From positions 1-64,000 of the forward strand of contig CAXAMN010021951.1 in assembly GCA_963970005.1 (NCBI GenBank): a DNA stretch of 64,000 nucleotides. The letters run 5' to 3'. Within the stretch, counting starts at the first letter, position 1. The number at the start of each line of letters is the position of its first letter. The DNA is from Durusdinium trenchii. Lineage: Eukaryota; Sar; Dinophyceae; Suessiales; Symbiodiniaceae. Made by a program: the position numbers and the translations under genes. The notes beneath the pieces are model-generated. The model was not told the DNA's origin and did no database searches. It saw nothing but the letters and a program-made list of their open reading frames with translations. Shown piece after piece: positions 14,101 through 24,985 of the stretch.

Positions 14101-14755
14101 TTGTTTCTACTAGCTTCTTGTTATGTACTAGAAGCAGGAATGCTCCTAGTAGTACGGCCAGGAGCCCCTAGTAGCGTCCTTGCTCCTGTCGTGATGGCTT
14201 GTGATGGCGAACAACATGAACCTGAAACACATTCCGACCCGGTCAGGCGGCTAAGAAGACTCATAATAAAGGTGCTCGCCTGGGGATTGTTGCCCTTCTT
14301 GTCGCCGTCGGTGCCGTTGTGGTTGTGATGGTTGTTTTGTGTAGTCAGTGGTGGTGTCAGTACTCAGAGTACTGGTGCCGTTGTTAGATACATCTTTAAC
14401 ACCAACCTCTCCCCTCGCCTCAGCTCGCCACAGGTCATCCTCATCTTCGAAATCCTCAAAGTCCGCGGAGCCCGAGCTGCTGATCTTGTCCATGCTTGGC
14501 GGCCATGCGGAGAGGATAGTTATAAAGTTCTGTTTTGATCAATGTCAAACTACTGAGAGTTAGCAATTAAACAATGTCAAACTACTGAGAATTAGCAACG
14601 TTGTTCCAGTTATATCTGGGAGGTTGTAGTAATTTATAAGTATATATACTGCTGTCTTGTTTCCAAACACTATAAGGGTGCTCATGCCCTTGTCCAAAGC
14701 ATGACTGTCGTCGGCCAGAATCTCTGGCAACCCCTTGACAAGGTGATCGAAGCTC
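11150..14755 (-). CDS. Acidic, coiled-coil-rich protein, unknown family (multi-exon)
   Basis: A chain of minus-strand exon-like segments with strong coding character: 14755-14695 (acceptor CTATCAG; FDHLVKGLPEILADDSHALD; GC donor), 14493-14405 (an ATG begins MDKISSSGSADFEDFEDEDD), 14050-13905 (Glu/Ala helix: EEALAEEAAAEEL), about 13000-12790 (TWCQDADEEPREELAEELL), 12645-12455 (Trp-rich: WQMGEAWHTWRLIAAVW), about 12210-12010 (WQEWVDGHHQLLEQLEQF), 11770-11625 (acidic: YDMVESDDDISLGTDFDV), 11455-11305 (KRNLEDFNDWGSDPGG) and 11255-11150 (QLEETTNRATDTLSDLVG). The composition suggests a cytoplasmic scaffold or coiled-coil protein. I recognise no family. That all segments belong to one gene is inference; the start could be ATG 14493 or further upstream. 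Confidence 0.5.
13200..13450. repeat. GAGAGAT and GACAGTGA microsatellite with an assembly gap
   Basis: GA-rich tandem repeats of an 8-base unit (GAGAGATG-like), then at least six copies of GACAGTGA, interrupted by 10 Ns. It appears to lie in an intron of the acidic gene. The frames through it encode only Arg/Glu/Met or Ser/Leu repeats and should not be called protein. Confidence 0.95.
13342..13351. other. Assembly gap (10 N)
   Basis: Ten Ns inside the GAGAGATG microsatellite. The true repeat length is unknown. Confidence 1.
13540..13660. repeat. G-rich low-complexity tract
   Basis: Purine-rich GGGAGG repeats ending in runs of up to 13 G. Such a tract can form G-quadruplex structure; nothing shows a function here. 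Confidence 0.85.
14060..14190. repeat. ACTAGTAG-family dispersed repeat
   Basis: Copies of GTTACTAGTAGCG, CTCCTAGTAGTACGGCCAGGAG and CCCTAGTAGCG. A stretch of more than 15 bases around AGTAGTACGGCCAGGAGC is shared with the 9405-9540 copy. It lies between two exons of the acidic gene. Confidence 0.85.
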
Positions 14756-15267
14756 CTGATAGGAGAAAAGAACATGTCAAATGATGTAGAAGGGGAAGTT
14801 TCTTCATGACACCAGTGAAATCATCTCAAAGGCATCGGCGAGTCAGACCTCATGTGCCATTGAGCCATGTCTCTCTACTTTCATGTGATTCTTGAGGCGG
14901 CACGTGCGCAAGAAAGACCATTGGCTGAATCCTGTACTGCACAAGAAGTAGATAAGAATCACTAGTCTTTAAAAAATAAAACTTTGCCTCAAAAGCTTCT
15001 GCCAAATCAATCCTTCAACCTTAATCCTTCAAGCAGGGTGCTTGATAGTTCGTCAAGGTTCTCGCTCAAAATCATTATTTTTGATAGCCCAAACAGCCTG
15101 GAGAACCACACCAGAACCACACCACATGTCTATTCTGCAACCAGCCCACACACAATGCTAGTATGTGCCACTGATCACATGATATCACATACCATAGAAC
15201 TCAGCCATGATTCTAAAGAATGCTCGTTCAATGACTTTTTGCATAATAATAAATGTTTCCATGGCCC

Positions 15268-15345
15268 GACGCTACTAGTAGCTCCTGGCATTACTCCTGG
15301 GAACAAGAAGCTAGCAGTAACAAAGGGCGTTGCTACTATATAGGA
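15268..15345. repeat. ACTAGTAG-family dispersed repeat
   Basis: CTACTAGTAGCTCCTGGCAT and related units, nearly the same as the copy at 48885-48955. Intergenic or intronic; flanking exons are unresolved. Confidence 0.8.
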
Positions 15346-15914
15346 GAAAGAAGCTTTATTTCTGAAATGCTCTCCTTGCCTTTTTCCCAACTGGACCCAA
15401 TGCTCAGCCCTCCTTCTAACACCCCATCCGGGCCCATTCGCGGGCCTGCAATACATGGATGGAACCATCTTCAGCTCCCGCGATCAATGCGTAAGCACCT
15501 CTGATGGTCCACGGACGCTGTCCAAGGTCGAAAAGCAACCAATAAAACAAAACACATTGGCGGTGTTCATCTCCCGGGTTGGTTCATTGCCCCATGAGAT
15601 CCCATGAGCCAACTATAGAATGAAAGCCTCAATACCCTCATTTCATCTCATTTCCTTATCCCATCCGGGTGAAGCTCCCATCAGCCTGTGAAACTTCCAT
15701 CCACGCCCAAAGATGCTGACGGGTGAAAAATAGCCGTCGTCAGCGAGGCCCTGATGGATGGAGCCGTGGTGCCCGTGACAGGGAGGCCTCAAAGCAAGGT
15801 GCCACTTTCAATTTCACAGACTTCGAGGTCGAGTCCCTTCGAACGAACACTCTAAGTTGTGAAGTCACTAAGTAAAACATCATCCTTCCGTGGGAGGGAA
15901 GTGATCACATTCCT

Positions 15915-16110
15915 AGCATCCAAGATCCCGGAGCTTTAAGGCTTTGCGAGGAAGGTCTACAAACTCCTTCATCTCACTTGAAATTGCTCCCGTGTCAATA
16001 TCTCTGATACGCCATGTGGTCCGAGACTGGGCGGGCCGCGCTCTCGTAGCCTCTGAAGGGGACATTCGGAAAGCGCTCCAAGAACCTGGCTGTAAGGACC
16101 AGTCCACCAC
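15915..16110 (-). CDS. Probable exon, unknown product
   Basis: An open minus-strand segment with coding-like composition, reading TWRIRDIDTGAISSEMKEFV and then DLPRKALKLRDLG. Several AG acceptors are possible near 16060-16110. No family recognised. It may be an upstream exon of the acidic gene at 11.1-14.8 kb. Confidence 0.35.
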
Positions 16111-16203
16111 CAAGCTATTCTGCACCTTTGACTTACCTGCCTACCTCCTACCCCTTCGGCCACACGTTTTCGCGATATCACAACTGCAATCACTTGGAGC
16201 TGC

Positions 16204-16540
16204 CTAAGGGAAAACCAGAAGGATTAAGCAGCTTGAGCCCTTCTGCTGCTGATCGACCATGTCCTTAGGAATTGTAGGGCCTTTTGCTGCTTGAGTCCCA
16301 CAATGTCCAATTCTTCCAAGCCAATGTTCCACACCCAATTCCTTCCAACCAAGCGAGCCGCACCCTCGCGCCGGCGGCCCTTGCTTGGGCCAAGCGATGC
16401 AGCCCAAGCCCCGAGAAGGATTGAGCCCTGACCTGGCGCAGCGTGACACGACGGCCGATGCCGGTGGAGGTGTCAACGCCACCAACCGCCACGGTTGGTC
16501 CACCAGTCCCAAGCAACAAACGCAAGAAACAACACAAAAC
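16204..16540 (-). CDS. Ambiguous coding-like region
   Basis: Three minus-strand frames are open for 80 or more codons. One begins with a hydrophobic leader (VVAFCVVSCVCCLGLV); another has an Arg/Ala-rich stretch with LRQVRAQSFSGLGLHRLAQA. GC-rich sequence keeps several frames open at once, so I cannot choose between them or confirm a gene. Confidence 0.2.
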
Positions 16541-16614
16541 GCAACGACCTTCACATGTGGCTGTAGCGGGGTACTGGAGTTGAGTGTGGTAACCTATTGT
16601 TGAGAGTCAGGAAG

Positions 16615-17190
16615 ACAGCCAGAGGCTTGTTTAGTTGATTCTTTTTTTTATGATTTTTTTAATGAACATTTTATGAAAACTAATTGGTCCTCAATTTTTG
16701 GAGATTTCAATTTTTTGATGTTTATGATATGTTTGTGTTGTTTAATGATTTGTTTATGATATTTTTATGAATTATTTTATATTTTTTTATGATTTTTATG
16801 GATTTCCACCAAATCAGAAAATCAACAAAAGTCAAAAAAAAAAAAAAAACATAAAATTTTCATAAAATATTCAATATTTTTTTCATAAAAATTTCATACT
16901 TTTTATGATGTTTTTTATGATTTTTTTTACGATTTGCCGAGAATCGTAAAAAATCATAAATTTTATGAAAATTTTATGATTGTTTAATGAAATTTTTATG
17001 AATATTTTATGAATTGTTTATGATTTTTTTATGATTCTTTTATGAAATTTTTTAGATTTGTTGAGCACATCAAGAAATTAAAAATAATTTTGTGAATTTT
17101 TCATAAAGTAAAAACCAAACATTTTTTGTTCATAAATGCGTTTCGTAAAATTTTCATAAATAAATCATAAAAAAAAATATGTTGAAAAAC
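16615..17190. repeat. AT-rich block of ATGATTTTTT/AAAATTTTCAT units
   Basis: About 570 bases of very low GC, built from short variants of TTTTATGATTTTTT and its complement CATAAAATTTTCATAAAA, with both orientations interleaved so the block can fold on itself. It contrasts sharply with the near-even base composition around it. No ORF. A decayed repeat, a scaffold-attachment-like element or a recombination by-product are all possible. Confidence 0.9.
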
Positions 17191-17199
17191 ATATTCCCT

Positions 17200-18940
17200 A
17201 GCCTCTCCCCAACTCACAAACCTATTGAACTACTCAGTGGGGGAACTACATGGAGCTACCATCCATGAAATCAAAGTCAAACGCGTTTGTGCTCATCAAT
17301 CGTGCATCATGGGGACCCTGCCCATGTTCAAGAGCAGAAATGCGAGTGAACAGCACAACCCCAAAACACACCAGATAGTCATATCAGTCCTTATTCATCA
17401 CAACTGCGCGTTCGGACCTTTCAGCGCCGACGCTGAGGAAGGCCAATGCCTTTGTCTTCAAGATTCCTTAGCCCAAACGCCCACCCATCAAAACGTCATA
17501 AAACACACCGTAAATCTGATCGAAATCTAAATCTGCGGGCTCCGATCTTGTACCAGATCACCAACTCTCATCAGCGGTTGGTCCTTCTACGACCGAACCA
17601 TGTGTGGCGCAAGCCGTTGAACCATCTGAGCCGAAGATCTATCGATGTTCAAGACCCGCGAAGCTAAGCTGACAGGAGCTCGCAATAGGGGAGCCATCGA
17701 AATGCCTCGGGTACAGCAGCACCATTTCACTGGCAATTCCTTGTTTTTCCGTACACTGAGTTGATTCCGACTCCCAATTCGCGACCTGGGAACATCTCTA
17801 GCTCTGCCAATACCGAATGCATCATGGATTGAGATTGAACCTTCTGAGTCGACACTGCACAGGTTACACCAGCACCTCTGTGTGACATTTCCCAAGGTCC
17901 ACACGTGTCCAAACCGTTGGTCCTCTTCAACCCTGACGCAGCCCCCAATCCATCCTAATATATTATCCTAATCCTAATGAAATCTTCTTCGTTGCCCTTC
18001 ACGATGTTCAATGCCTACTCTTCGGCACACGAAAAATCACGCAGGTAAAGCTTTAAGCAAAGCCTGAAGTTCAAAACAACGCCCACCACCACCATCTCCA
18101 CTCATTGCAACTTCTCCCGGCAGCCACTGCAGCCACTGCAGCCGCCCGCCAAGTTGCTGCGGATCCCACCCACATGCCCCGCGCGCAAGGCCACGTACTG
18201 ACCCGAGCTCAAGTGGATCACCTGCAGCACAAATGGGCGCGGGGCGTTGCAGTTCATCGCTCAATGATGGCTATCGGTTGGGTCTATCGGATCTATCCAG
18301 TAACAGCGGGTTGTTGTTTGTTTTCCGCTTTCCTCCTTAGTGGAACTCGGATTGAGCTCCAAGACGACTAGTCAGCTGAAGCGGTCAGGTGAAGCCTACC
18401 CCTACGTACGAATTGGCAGGTGTGGCGGTGGCACGAACGAACGGATGTTGGATACCAGTCACAGTGGGGGATGATGGGGCCTGGTTGCAGGCCTTCTTCA
18501 AAAATGGTGATACAAATGATAAGGTCATTGTCTACTCAGCTGTTACAGGTAATAGGACAGACCCGAGCCATCTCTACGACCCCATGCTGTAGTTGAGAAC
18601 TGGGACTGTTCATGACTGGTGAAAGCTCAAAGGCTGGGCTGAGCTTTAGTTCATCGAAGTGCACTGGATTTCTGGGGTACGTGTGGTGGATCAGCTTCGT
18701 CATTGATGCTGCCTGCTGTTTAGGACTCAGCGGTGGGGGATTGGATGCTGAACACGACTGAGGTTGCTACTCCATGTGTGGCGTCATCAAAGCACACACA
18801 GGCATAGTCCTGATTGCTTCGAAGTGATCAGGCATTCACCTCCTCATGAACCTTCAATATATTTCAACACAATATATATATATACAGCGAGTACCCGTGC
18901 AAGCATGTGCTGTTGCCAAAAACTATATCGACAAGGAGAA
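17200..18940. other. No supported gene
   Basis: Short frames occur on both strands. A plus-strand frame at 18389-18592 (YELAGVAVARTNGCWIPVTV) and a minus-strand frame at 18060-18264 look somewhat coding, but neither has an unambiguous start, splice pair or family motif. A TA microsatellite lies at about 18868-18890. Confidence 0.4.
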
Positions 18941-18945
18941 TGCGC

Positions 18946-19816
18946 TTAGCAACAAAGGGGGCCGCCACGACAGTTGGGCTTGGCATACAACATCATAAAA
19001 CAATGCAGATCGTCCTTCCAAAACCCAGCCGGAGATTCACGGTCCTCATTAGCCCCAAGGGTCACCCAAATGACTTTGGGTGGCAATCCATCGTAGCAAA
19101 GCTGTGCGGGGCATGGCCAGCGCTTCCAATGATCGGGGCCTGGACACTGAAAACACGGATCGCTTCTACAAGAGTAAGTCAATGCAACGAATGCAACGGT
19201 GAGTGGAAGTTTTGGGCACATGTCGGGCGGTGATTAAAATCTGGCAAAGGTGGAATAACGGATGTTTGTTTTGAACAAGGTGGAACAGCGGATGTTTGGT
19301 TTGAACCGACTGGGTGTGTGGCATGGATTGCGAGACAGCATCAGCGACCCATCTTCAGATCCAATGCACCTCAGGCACGTACCGACCGACTTGGAGGGGA
19401 TTGACATTGTACAATTGTACATGTACATGAGTATCCATGAATGCGCACGTTTGGATACATGGCGGCCTCTTGCTACAATGACCGCAGAAGGACAAAACAA
19501 GTTTGATGGCCCAGGGCCTAGCAGGACCTGTGGACCTGTGTCTCTCATCATTGCCCCCAACATGCCCGAAACTCATCACTGTGCCAACAAGTTGCACAGT
19601 GTTACCTTTCACATCGAAGCATCTCGGTTGCATTGGGGTCTGAGCTACCTGGCGGAAGTTCTCAAGGCAGCACAGGTCAAATGTTCCGCATGCTTTGAAG
19701 TTTAAAGCAACCAAACTCGAACGACCTGGGCCTACACTGAAGTCAGGGAAACTGAGATTAGCTGCAGCAGACTTGGCGCCCAGAACCATGATTAGCAAGA
19801 CGGTTGGGCCAATAGC
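18946..19816 (-). CDS. Small Cys-rich protein, possibly secreted (tentative)
   Basis: First segment 19816-19613: a hydrophobic stretch (VLLIMVLGAKSAAANL), then KACGTFDLCCLENF, ending at a canonical donor (GTGAAAG before GTAAC). Last segment about 19168-18946: acceptor CTCTTGTAG, then SDPCFQCPGPDHWKRWPCPA, closing with a Cys pair just before TAA at 18946. A middle exon near 19430-19300 (SVGTCLRCIGSEDGS) is likely but phases are unresolved. The frame opens after a TGA with no ATG ahead of the hydrophobic stretch, so the leader may be internal and an upstream exon may exist. An overlapping plus-strand frame of 147 codons is an alternative. No family recognised. Confidence 0.3.
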
Positions 19817-20033
19817 CAATCATAGCCAATCGGCCAATCATGATGATTCTTGTAGTCACAATTCTAAGTATCCCATACAGGAATACTCTCCCGCGCGTTC
19901 ATGAAGATGTGCACTCCGGTCAAATGCTCAGAAGATCTTTAAGGTGAATGGAAAGCACAATCACTCATTTACGATCTTCTTCCCAGCTTCATCCTTTCAA
20001 GCTCAACTGAGGGGAGTGGAGCGAAAAGAGCCA

Positions 20034-21085
20034 TCATGGAAGCCAGCTGGCCTGCACCCGCTCCCCCTGGAAGTTCACTACCTCAGTACACTTGATGAGA
20101 CAGTCAAGACACACGGTCCCGGGGGTTCCGTTCTTCGCCTGGTGGGTCCTCTTTATATTAGTTATAGGTGCCTCCGAAGCCGAATGAACAGCTGGAATAG
20201 CATCATTGACAGCAATGGGCTCCAACCCAATGGCGATGGCCTCCAACCTACCAGCGATGGCCTCCAACCTGGAATGACATCAATGACATCAACCCTACTA
20301 TCAACCCTCTATAACCTCCTTCTAATTGCCCCTCTCGTGCACATCCCTGGGCCCTTCGAGAAGGGCGACTCGATTCCGATCGCCTGTGCCGACCTGTATT
20401 GAGGTCCCTGGCCTGGAGCTTTCCCTCCTTTGGAAGCAGATAAGCCAGGCGCCCCTCAACCTCGAAGCTTCGCAAGGGCTTCGGCAGATCCACGCGCAAG
20501 ACCTGCAGGAGCTTGTCTCGTGGAGCTTGTCTCGTGGAGCTTGTCTCTTCACATGGCCATTCAGGCGTTTGGCTTCAGTTTCCAGACGAAGCTTTTGGGA
20601 AGCGTAGCTGCCAGTAGCAGTGTAGCTACTAATTGTGGTTTGAGAAAGGATATCACCTACTCACCCTCTGAGCTTGAGAATGGTTGCCTGGCCAGGGAAA
20701 TTTCTCTCCCAGCAAGACTCGGTGGAGTCAATGATTGTTGCACCAGGAGTTCCTAGGCCAAGCAGTACTACCTAAACCCCACATCCAATTCAATATCTTC
20801 CAGCTATGTATGGTTCGTCAACCCGCCCTCAAACCTGTGAAGTGCACAGCCTCCCCTGCCCGTGTGACGCGCGCGAAGTAGCGCGCACGGCTGCCTGCTG
20901 AAAGGTGCCACGGCGACCGGCATAACTCCAAAAGTGCACAGCCTCCGCCTGTGGGATGAGGCCTTCCTGTGGGGCAATGCATTTGGTGCATTCATAAATT
21001 AAATTCCATTCCACTCGGGCGGGTCGTTGCACAGGTAAAAATCCAATCCAGGCGGGTCGTCTGCGGCAAATCCTTCTTGATTCAT
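20034..21085 (-). CDS. Exon-like segments of an unknown gene
   Basis: Segments: about 21085-20830 (KCIAPQEGLIPQAEAVHFW); about 20740-20690 (GEKFPWPGNHSQAQR, donor GTGAGT) joined in phase 0 to about 20508-20402 (acceptor CTCCTGCAG; VLRVDLPKPLRSFEVEG, donor GTCGGC); and about 20130-20034 (TVCLDCLIKCTEVVNF, stop TGA). The intron between the second and third segments contains a 14-base tandem duplication (20509-20547). These may be the 3' part of the ankyrin gene upstream or a separate small gene. No family recognised. Confidence 0.35.
20205..20280. repeat. Copies of the GGTTGGAGGCCAT dispersed repeat
   Basis: Three tandem copies (read on the minus strand) of a unit based on GGTTGGAGGCCATCGCTGGTA, related to 290-425 and 21185-21240. 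Confidence 0.75.
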
Positions 21086-21184
21086 CTCTGACTACGATGG
21101 TCAAGCAACAACAAAAAGCATGAAAAGCAAACTCTACCTGCACGGTCAGCCATGGTTGATGGATGGTGCTTTCTACCACCACAC

Positions 21185-21240
21185 CCGTGTTGGAAGCCAT
21201 CGCTATTAGGTTGGAGGCCATTGCTATGTGGTTCTCAGCC
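21185..21240. repeat. Copies of the GGTTGGAGGCCAT dispersed repeat
   Basis: Two copies around GGAAGCCATCGCTATTAGGTTGGAGGCCATTGC, just beyond the ankyrin gene. Confidence 0.75.
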
Positions 21241-21249
21241 GCCTTCAGA

Positions 21250-24215
21250 AGCCCTCAGCACCTCGGCCACGGCAAAGTGTCGGCCATCGTCCAGCAGCCG
21301 CACCGCTTGCAGCTGTGACTCCGCCGCCAAGGCAGCGGAGGTGATGGGCCGGGGGCCTCGAGAAGAGTGAGGAAACTGCTGAAGATGCGATGCGCCTGGC
21401 TGCACCTAAAGAATGAGACAAAGCTGATGAAATTTGAAATGTTGCACCTGCCTTGGCCTTGTTCGAGGGAACCACGTTTTTCTGGATTTCACGAAAAGGC
21501 ATTGGGGCATTGACAAGGCTGTTTCACAGCCAACTTGCAATCCCGCAACGAGTCATTAGCACTGAGCCTACTGATCGAAGAAATGAAGCCTAGGGGGCTC
21601 CAATCAGCTTCCTTCCGGAGCATACCTGGATCTCAGCGTAGCTGCCGCCCTGAGCCAGTGCAACTGCTTGCTCCCATGAAGTAATGCTGAGGCCTGCTCC
21701 AGCCGGTGTCTCTGCTGCACATGGCCTGAGACCTCCTCAGCCCATGCGAGGAGAAACTCTTCCACTTCCTCTTGACTGAAACCAGACCATTTGTCCAGGA
21801 GCAAGAAAGCATCAGGTCGAGGATCGGTGGCTGCCAACTCGATCACGGTGACTGACCACTGCATCTGCGAGCCTTTGGGACATGCTTGTGGCTCGAGGTC
21901 TGAGCTAGTGGTGCGTGCCAGGCGCACGAGTCGAAACAAGGTCCCCGCTGGATAGATCACATCATCCCCGCCACCCTTCAAAGACATGTGCTCAGGGTAG
22001 CTTGGGGAGCGCGAATCCGTCTGAATGGCCACTAACACGTTGGAATTCGTCTGCACCAAACGCTTACCTGCATCCCATCTGGAGGCATACGCGGTGGGAA
22101 AAGACAAATGACTGAGAACAAACCACATCCCGGCATCAAGGGCTAAAGGACTTTCACCATCCTGTTTCTCTTTGGCCCTGACAGCCGCTCTTTCATACTC
22201 ATCCTTCCTTGCCAAATACATATCAATCAGCTGCTGCAAGCCTGATGCTGGGAGGGCCAAGGGCCGAAACGTCACTCCCTCGTGTTTGACTCCAGTTCGG
22301 CGAAAGAAGCAGGTTGCTGCTTGCACCAGCTGCGCCATCGGGGAGAGTGACTTGATCAGCTCCTGAAATGGAAAAGGCACCGAGCAGGGGTCTGCGTCCT
22401 CTTCTTCCAAGTGACGCAACACGTCGGCAATGGCATCAATGATGTGGGGTAGCCATGATTCCCTTGTGTAAAGCCAAAGCACTCCTAGATAGAGTTGTCG
22501 CAAGCTCCCTGGCGTTTTTGTGAGCTGTGCCATTCTTCTTGCATTGATGTGAGTCTGCCAAAACTCCTCCAGCTCGCTCTCGCCGCATTGGAGCATTGCT
22601 TCCAATCTTAGCCTCTGCCAGCGGGCTCGTAAGTCCAAAGTCTTGGCGAAGCCCTTCCAAGGCGCTTCCACGGTGTACCTCTTTGCAGGCTGAAACATGG
22701 CCCTCCCCCCCCAGGGCTGAACCTGCTTACTAGTAGCTGGCATCGCTAGGGTTGGAACCCGGGCATCGCTACTAGGAACGCAAGGACGCTAGTAACGAAA
22801 TATTTCAATGACCCGAACCTAGGTGGCCCAAGTCGTCCTAAGGCCCTCTAAGGCCCTAAAACCATCTAAAGCCCCATCGTATCGTACCCCAACCACATGT
22901 GTTGACTTGTGTGTGTGTGTGTGTGTCCAAAACCCAGATCACCTGGTTGGCATCCACAAGGTGTTCATCAAAAGATCTTCTGCTCGATGCAGTCCATCAA
23001 ATGCTTCACCTAGTGCCTGGCCAAGTGCAGATTCACACTCCAGTGCAGGCGGCCAAATGTGTTCCACCAAGGCACCCCCTGTGGTGACCTCTTGGAGGAC
23101 TTTCTTTGCACGGCTCCTCTCTTTGGAAGACACCTCCGTAAAGTCCACTAAAGCCAGAAGACCACCAAAGGTTCCTCCACTGAGCTGACCAAAGTATTGC
23201 TGTTCAGCATTGAGCTGCAAGTCTCCGAAGACTTCCAGAGCTCCACAAACTTCTTCGCAGCCGCTTTGGGCTGCTAAGGTTCCAGGAGACTCCCCAGCGT
23301 TGTCCACGAAGTCTGTCACGTTCACATAGCGATTGGCCAATTGCAAGCGATCCAAAACCAACAGGGTGCTCAACAAATCTCCACCTGGAATGGACACCGA
23401 GAAGTGCCCTTCAGAACAACTGCAAAATTTCCAGAGTATTATAATGAAGCCCCTTCAATGTCGCATGTGGGGGAGGCACCTTGTGTGTAGTAGCTCCCAC
23501 CCCAAAAAAGCTACGGGTTCCAATAAAATATATTAAAATATAGGTGTTTGGTTTGGAACAGACTGTGGATGAATGATGAATGATGATGAATGATGATGAA
23601 TGACTCTCGACTTCACACTGCTTCACCTTCAGCTGCCCGATGAAGTGCCATGCGCCCTCGACTATCAGCCGCCGTGGGATCTGCTCGATGGCTCAAAAGC
23701 AGTTGCACCGCGGAGGCCTCACCGTGTTTGGCCGCGGCGCCCACCAGTGTCTCGCCGCTGATGTCGCGTGCCACGCTCAAAAGCCGAGTCACCTCCTCAG
23801 CCTGGTAGCGCGTCTCGTCCGTCTTGGCATGAGCATCTTGGATCATCTTCTCTAAAATGACCACATCCCCCACACGCGCCGCACGGAAAATCTCCCGGGA
23901 GTAACTCACCCCAAGCGCCGTGAGCAAGGAGGGCTCCTCCTGGCTAGTCTGTTCAAACTCTTCTGGCAAACCTGGAGGAGAACAGCGCGCAGGTGCCAGC
24001 ACCCTTGGCGGTGTTGCACCTGTAGCCGTTCGATCCACCAAGGGTCCATCGGGTTCCAACATGGCCACAGCCCAAGGAGGCACCGGACCTCGTGGTGTTG
24101 GTGTCTCGTCATCCCACGGGTGTGGGAGATGTTGTAGTGGCTCTTCACGGCTGAGGCAACCTGCCCAAACGTAGCCTAGGCTCAACACAAACCAAGACCC
24201 GGTTTGTAGAATCGT
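21250..24215 (-). CDS. Ankyrin-repeat protein with C-terminal ADP-ribosyltransferase-fold-like region
   Basis: Exon A, about 24215-23627: a hydrophobic segment (WFVLSLGYVWAGCL), a Pro-rich linker, then ankyrin repeats (GETLVGAAAKHGEASAVQLL, DSRGRMALHRAAE). Exon B, 23384-22943, continues the repeats (NAGESPGTLAAQSGCEEVC) into a helical region. Exon C, 22702-21626, about 358 codons, is the clearest single exon of the window. Phases agree at both junctions (A-B phase 1, B-C phase 2). Exon C carries LYLGVLWLYTRESWLPHI, then NVLVAIQTDSRSP and GGGDDVIYPAGTLFRLVRL. This order resembles ADP-ribosyltransferase folds, where a 'LYT' helix precedes 'nvLfxI' and an E-x-E loop before 'VLFPPGTxF'. The E-x-E is replaced by G-D-D and no clear RG motif is seen, so activity is doubtful. 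The last exon (after acceptor TTCTTTAG at about 21423) is open in two frames and not resolved. Confidence 0.7.
22727..22800. repeat. ACTAGTAG-family dispersed repeat in an intron
   Basis: TTACTAGTAGCTGGCATCGC and CATCGCTACTAGGAACGC. It lies in the intron directly upstream of ankyrin-gene exon C (acceptor at 22703). Confidence 0.85.
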
Positions 24216-24985
24216 CGACTTCTGGCTCCATTCAGCTTCACCCCTCTTTTATGTGACATTCTCGCGTATACAAAAACAGAAGCCAATGAAGAATCAACTG
24301 CCATCGAGTGGCTGCTGTCTAGCGTATCTTCGTCGCAAGTATGGCAGGACTGGCAGTCCAACTGGCGAACGACCTCGACCGAGCATCCGGAACCCATGCA
24401 GACGCGCCGAGGAAGACCGGCACGGCTCAGGCACCATGGCGACACATGGCGCACAAGAGCGACACTTGGGAAGCAGTGGATCTGTGCGACGAGCGACACT
24501 TGTGTCACAGCATCCTAGAGGACACAAGATCCCTTGGCGTGTCAAGTAGTTTGTTTTTGAAGTTGGGAGATGGCAGGGCGCTGTGATTCGACTCTCCATC
24601 TGCTGCGTCAATTGTCTATTGGGGCTTACTTTGCTGCTTCCGTTGCTCCAAGTACCTTTGTTGAAATTTGCGTGGGATGCCTTTGGAACACCTTTGCGGA
24701 TGTTTCAGCCATCGACACCTGGGAGCCATCCCTGTCTGCGGTCAAGGAATGATCGTCAGAAAAAAATGCATCGAAGAGTTAGCTGCCATAGCTTGCCATT
24801 CTTCCCCGTTACGCAAGCCCTGAAACATATGAAGATGCCAGAATCTGGCGGCATAGCTCGTGGAGAGCCACTGGGTGGGGGGACATGTCAGACATGTTCA
24901 AGTCTGGGTTATACATTTAGCAATGAAGAAAACGCCACGGCCAGGTACGGCATTCCAAATGAAAAAAGGAAAATGGCACATCATC
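24216..24985. other. Interval between the ankyrin gene and the TGA-containing gene
   Basis: Minus-strand frames of 100 or so codons at 24182-24611 overlap one another in all phases and none has a recognisable motif. The promoter and any first exon of the ankyrin gene should lie here, but I see no element I can name. Confidence 0.35.

Noticed and set aside
20509-20547. A 14-base tandem duplication (GAGCTTGTCTCGTG) that seems to cause a frameshift in an exon
   Set aside because: The downstream frame can start at the acceptor CTCCTGCAG|GTC directly after the repeat, in phase 0 with an upstream GTGAGT donor, so the repeat is better placed in an intron.
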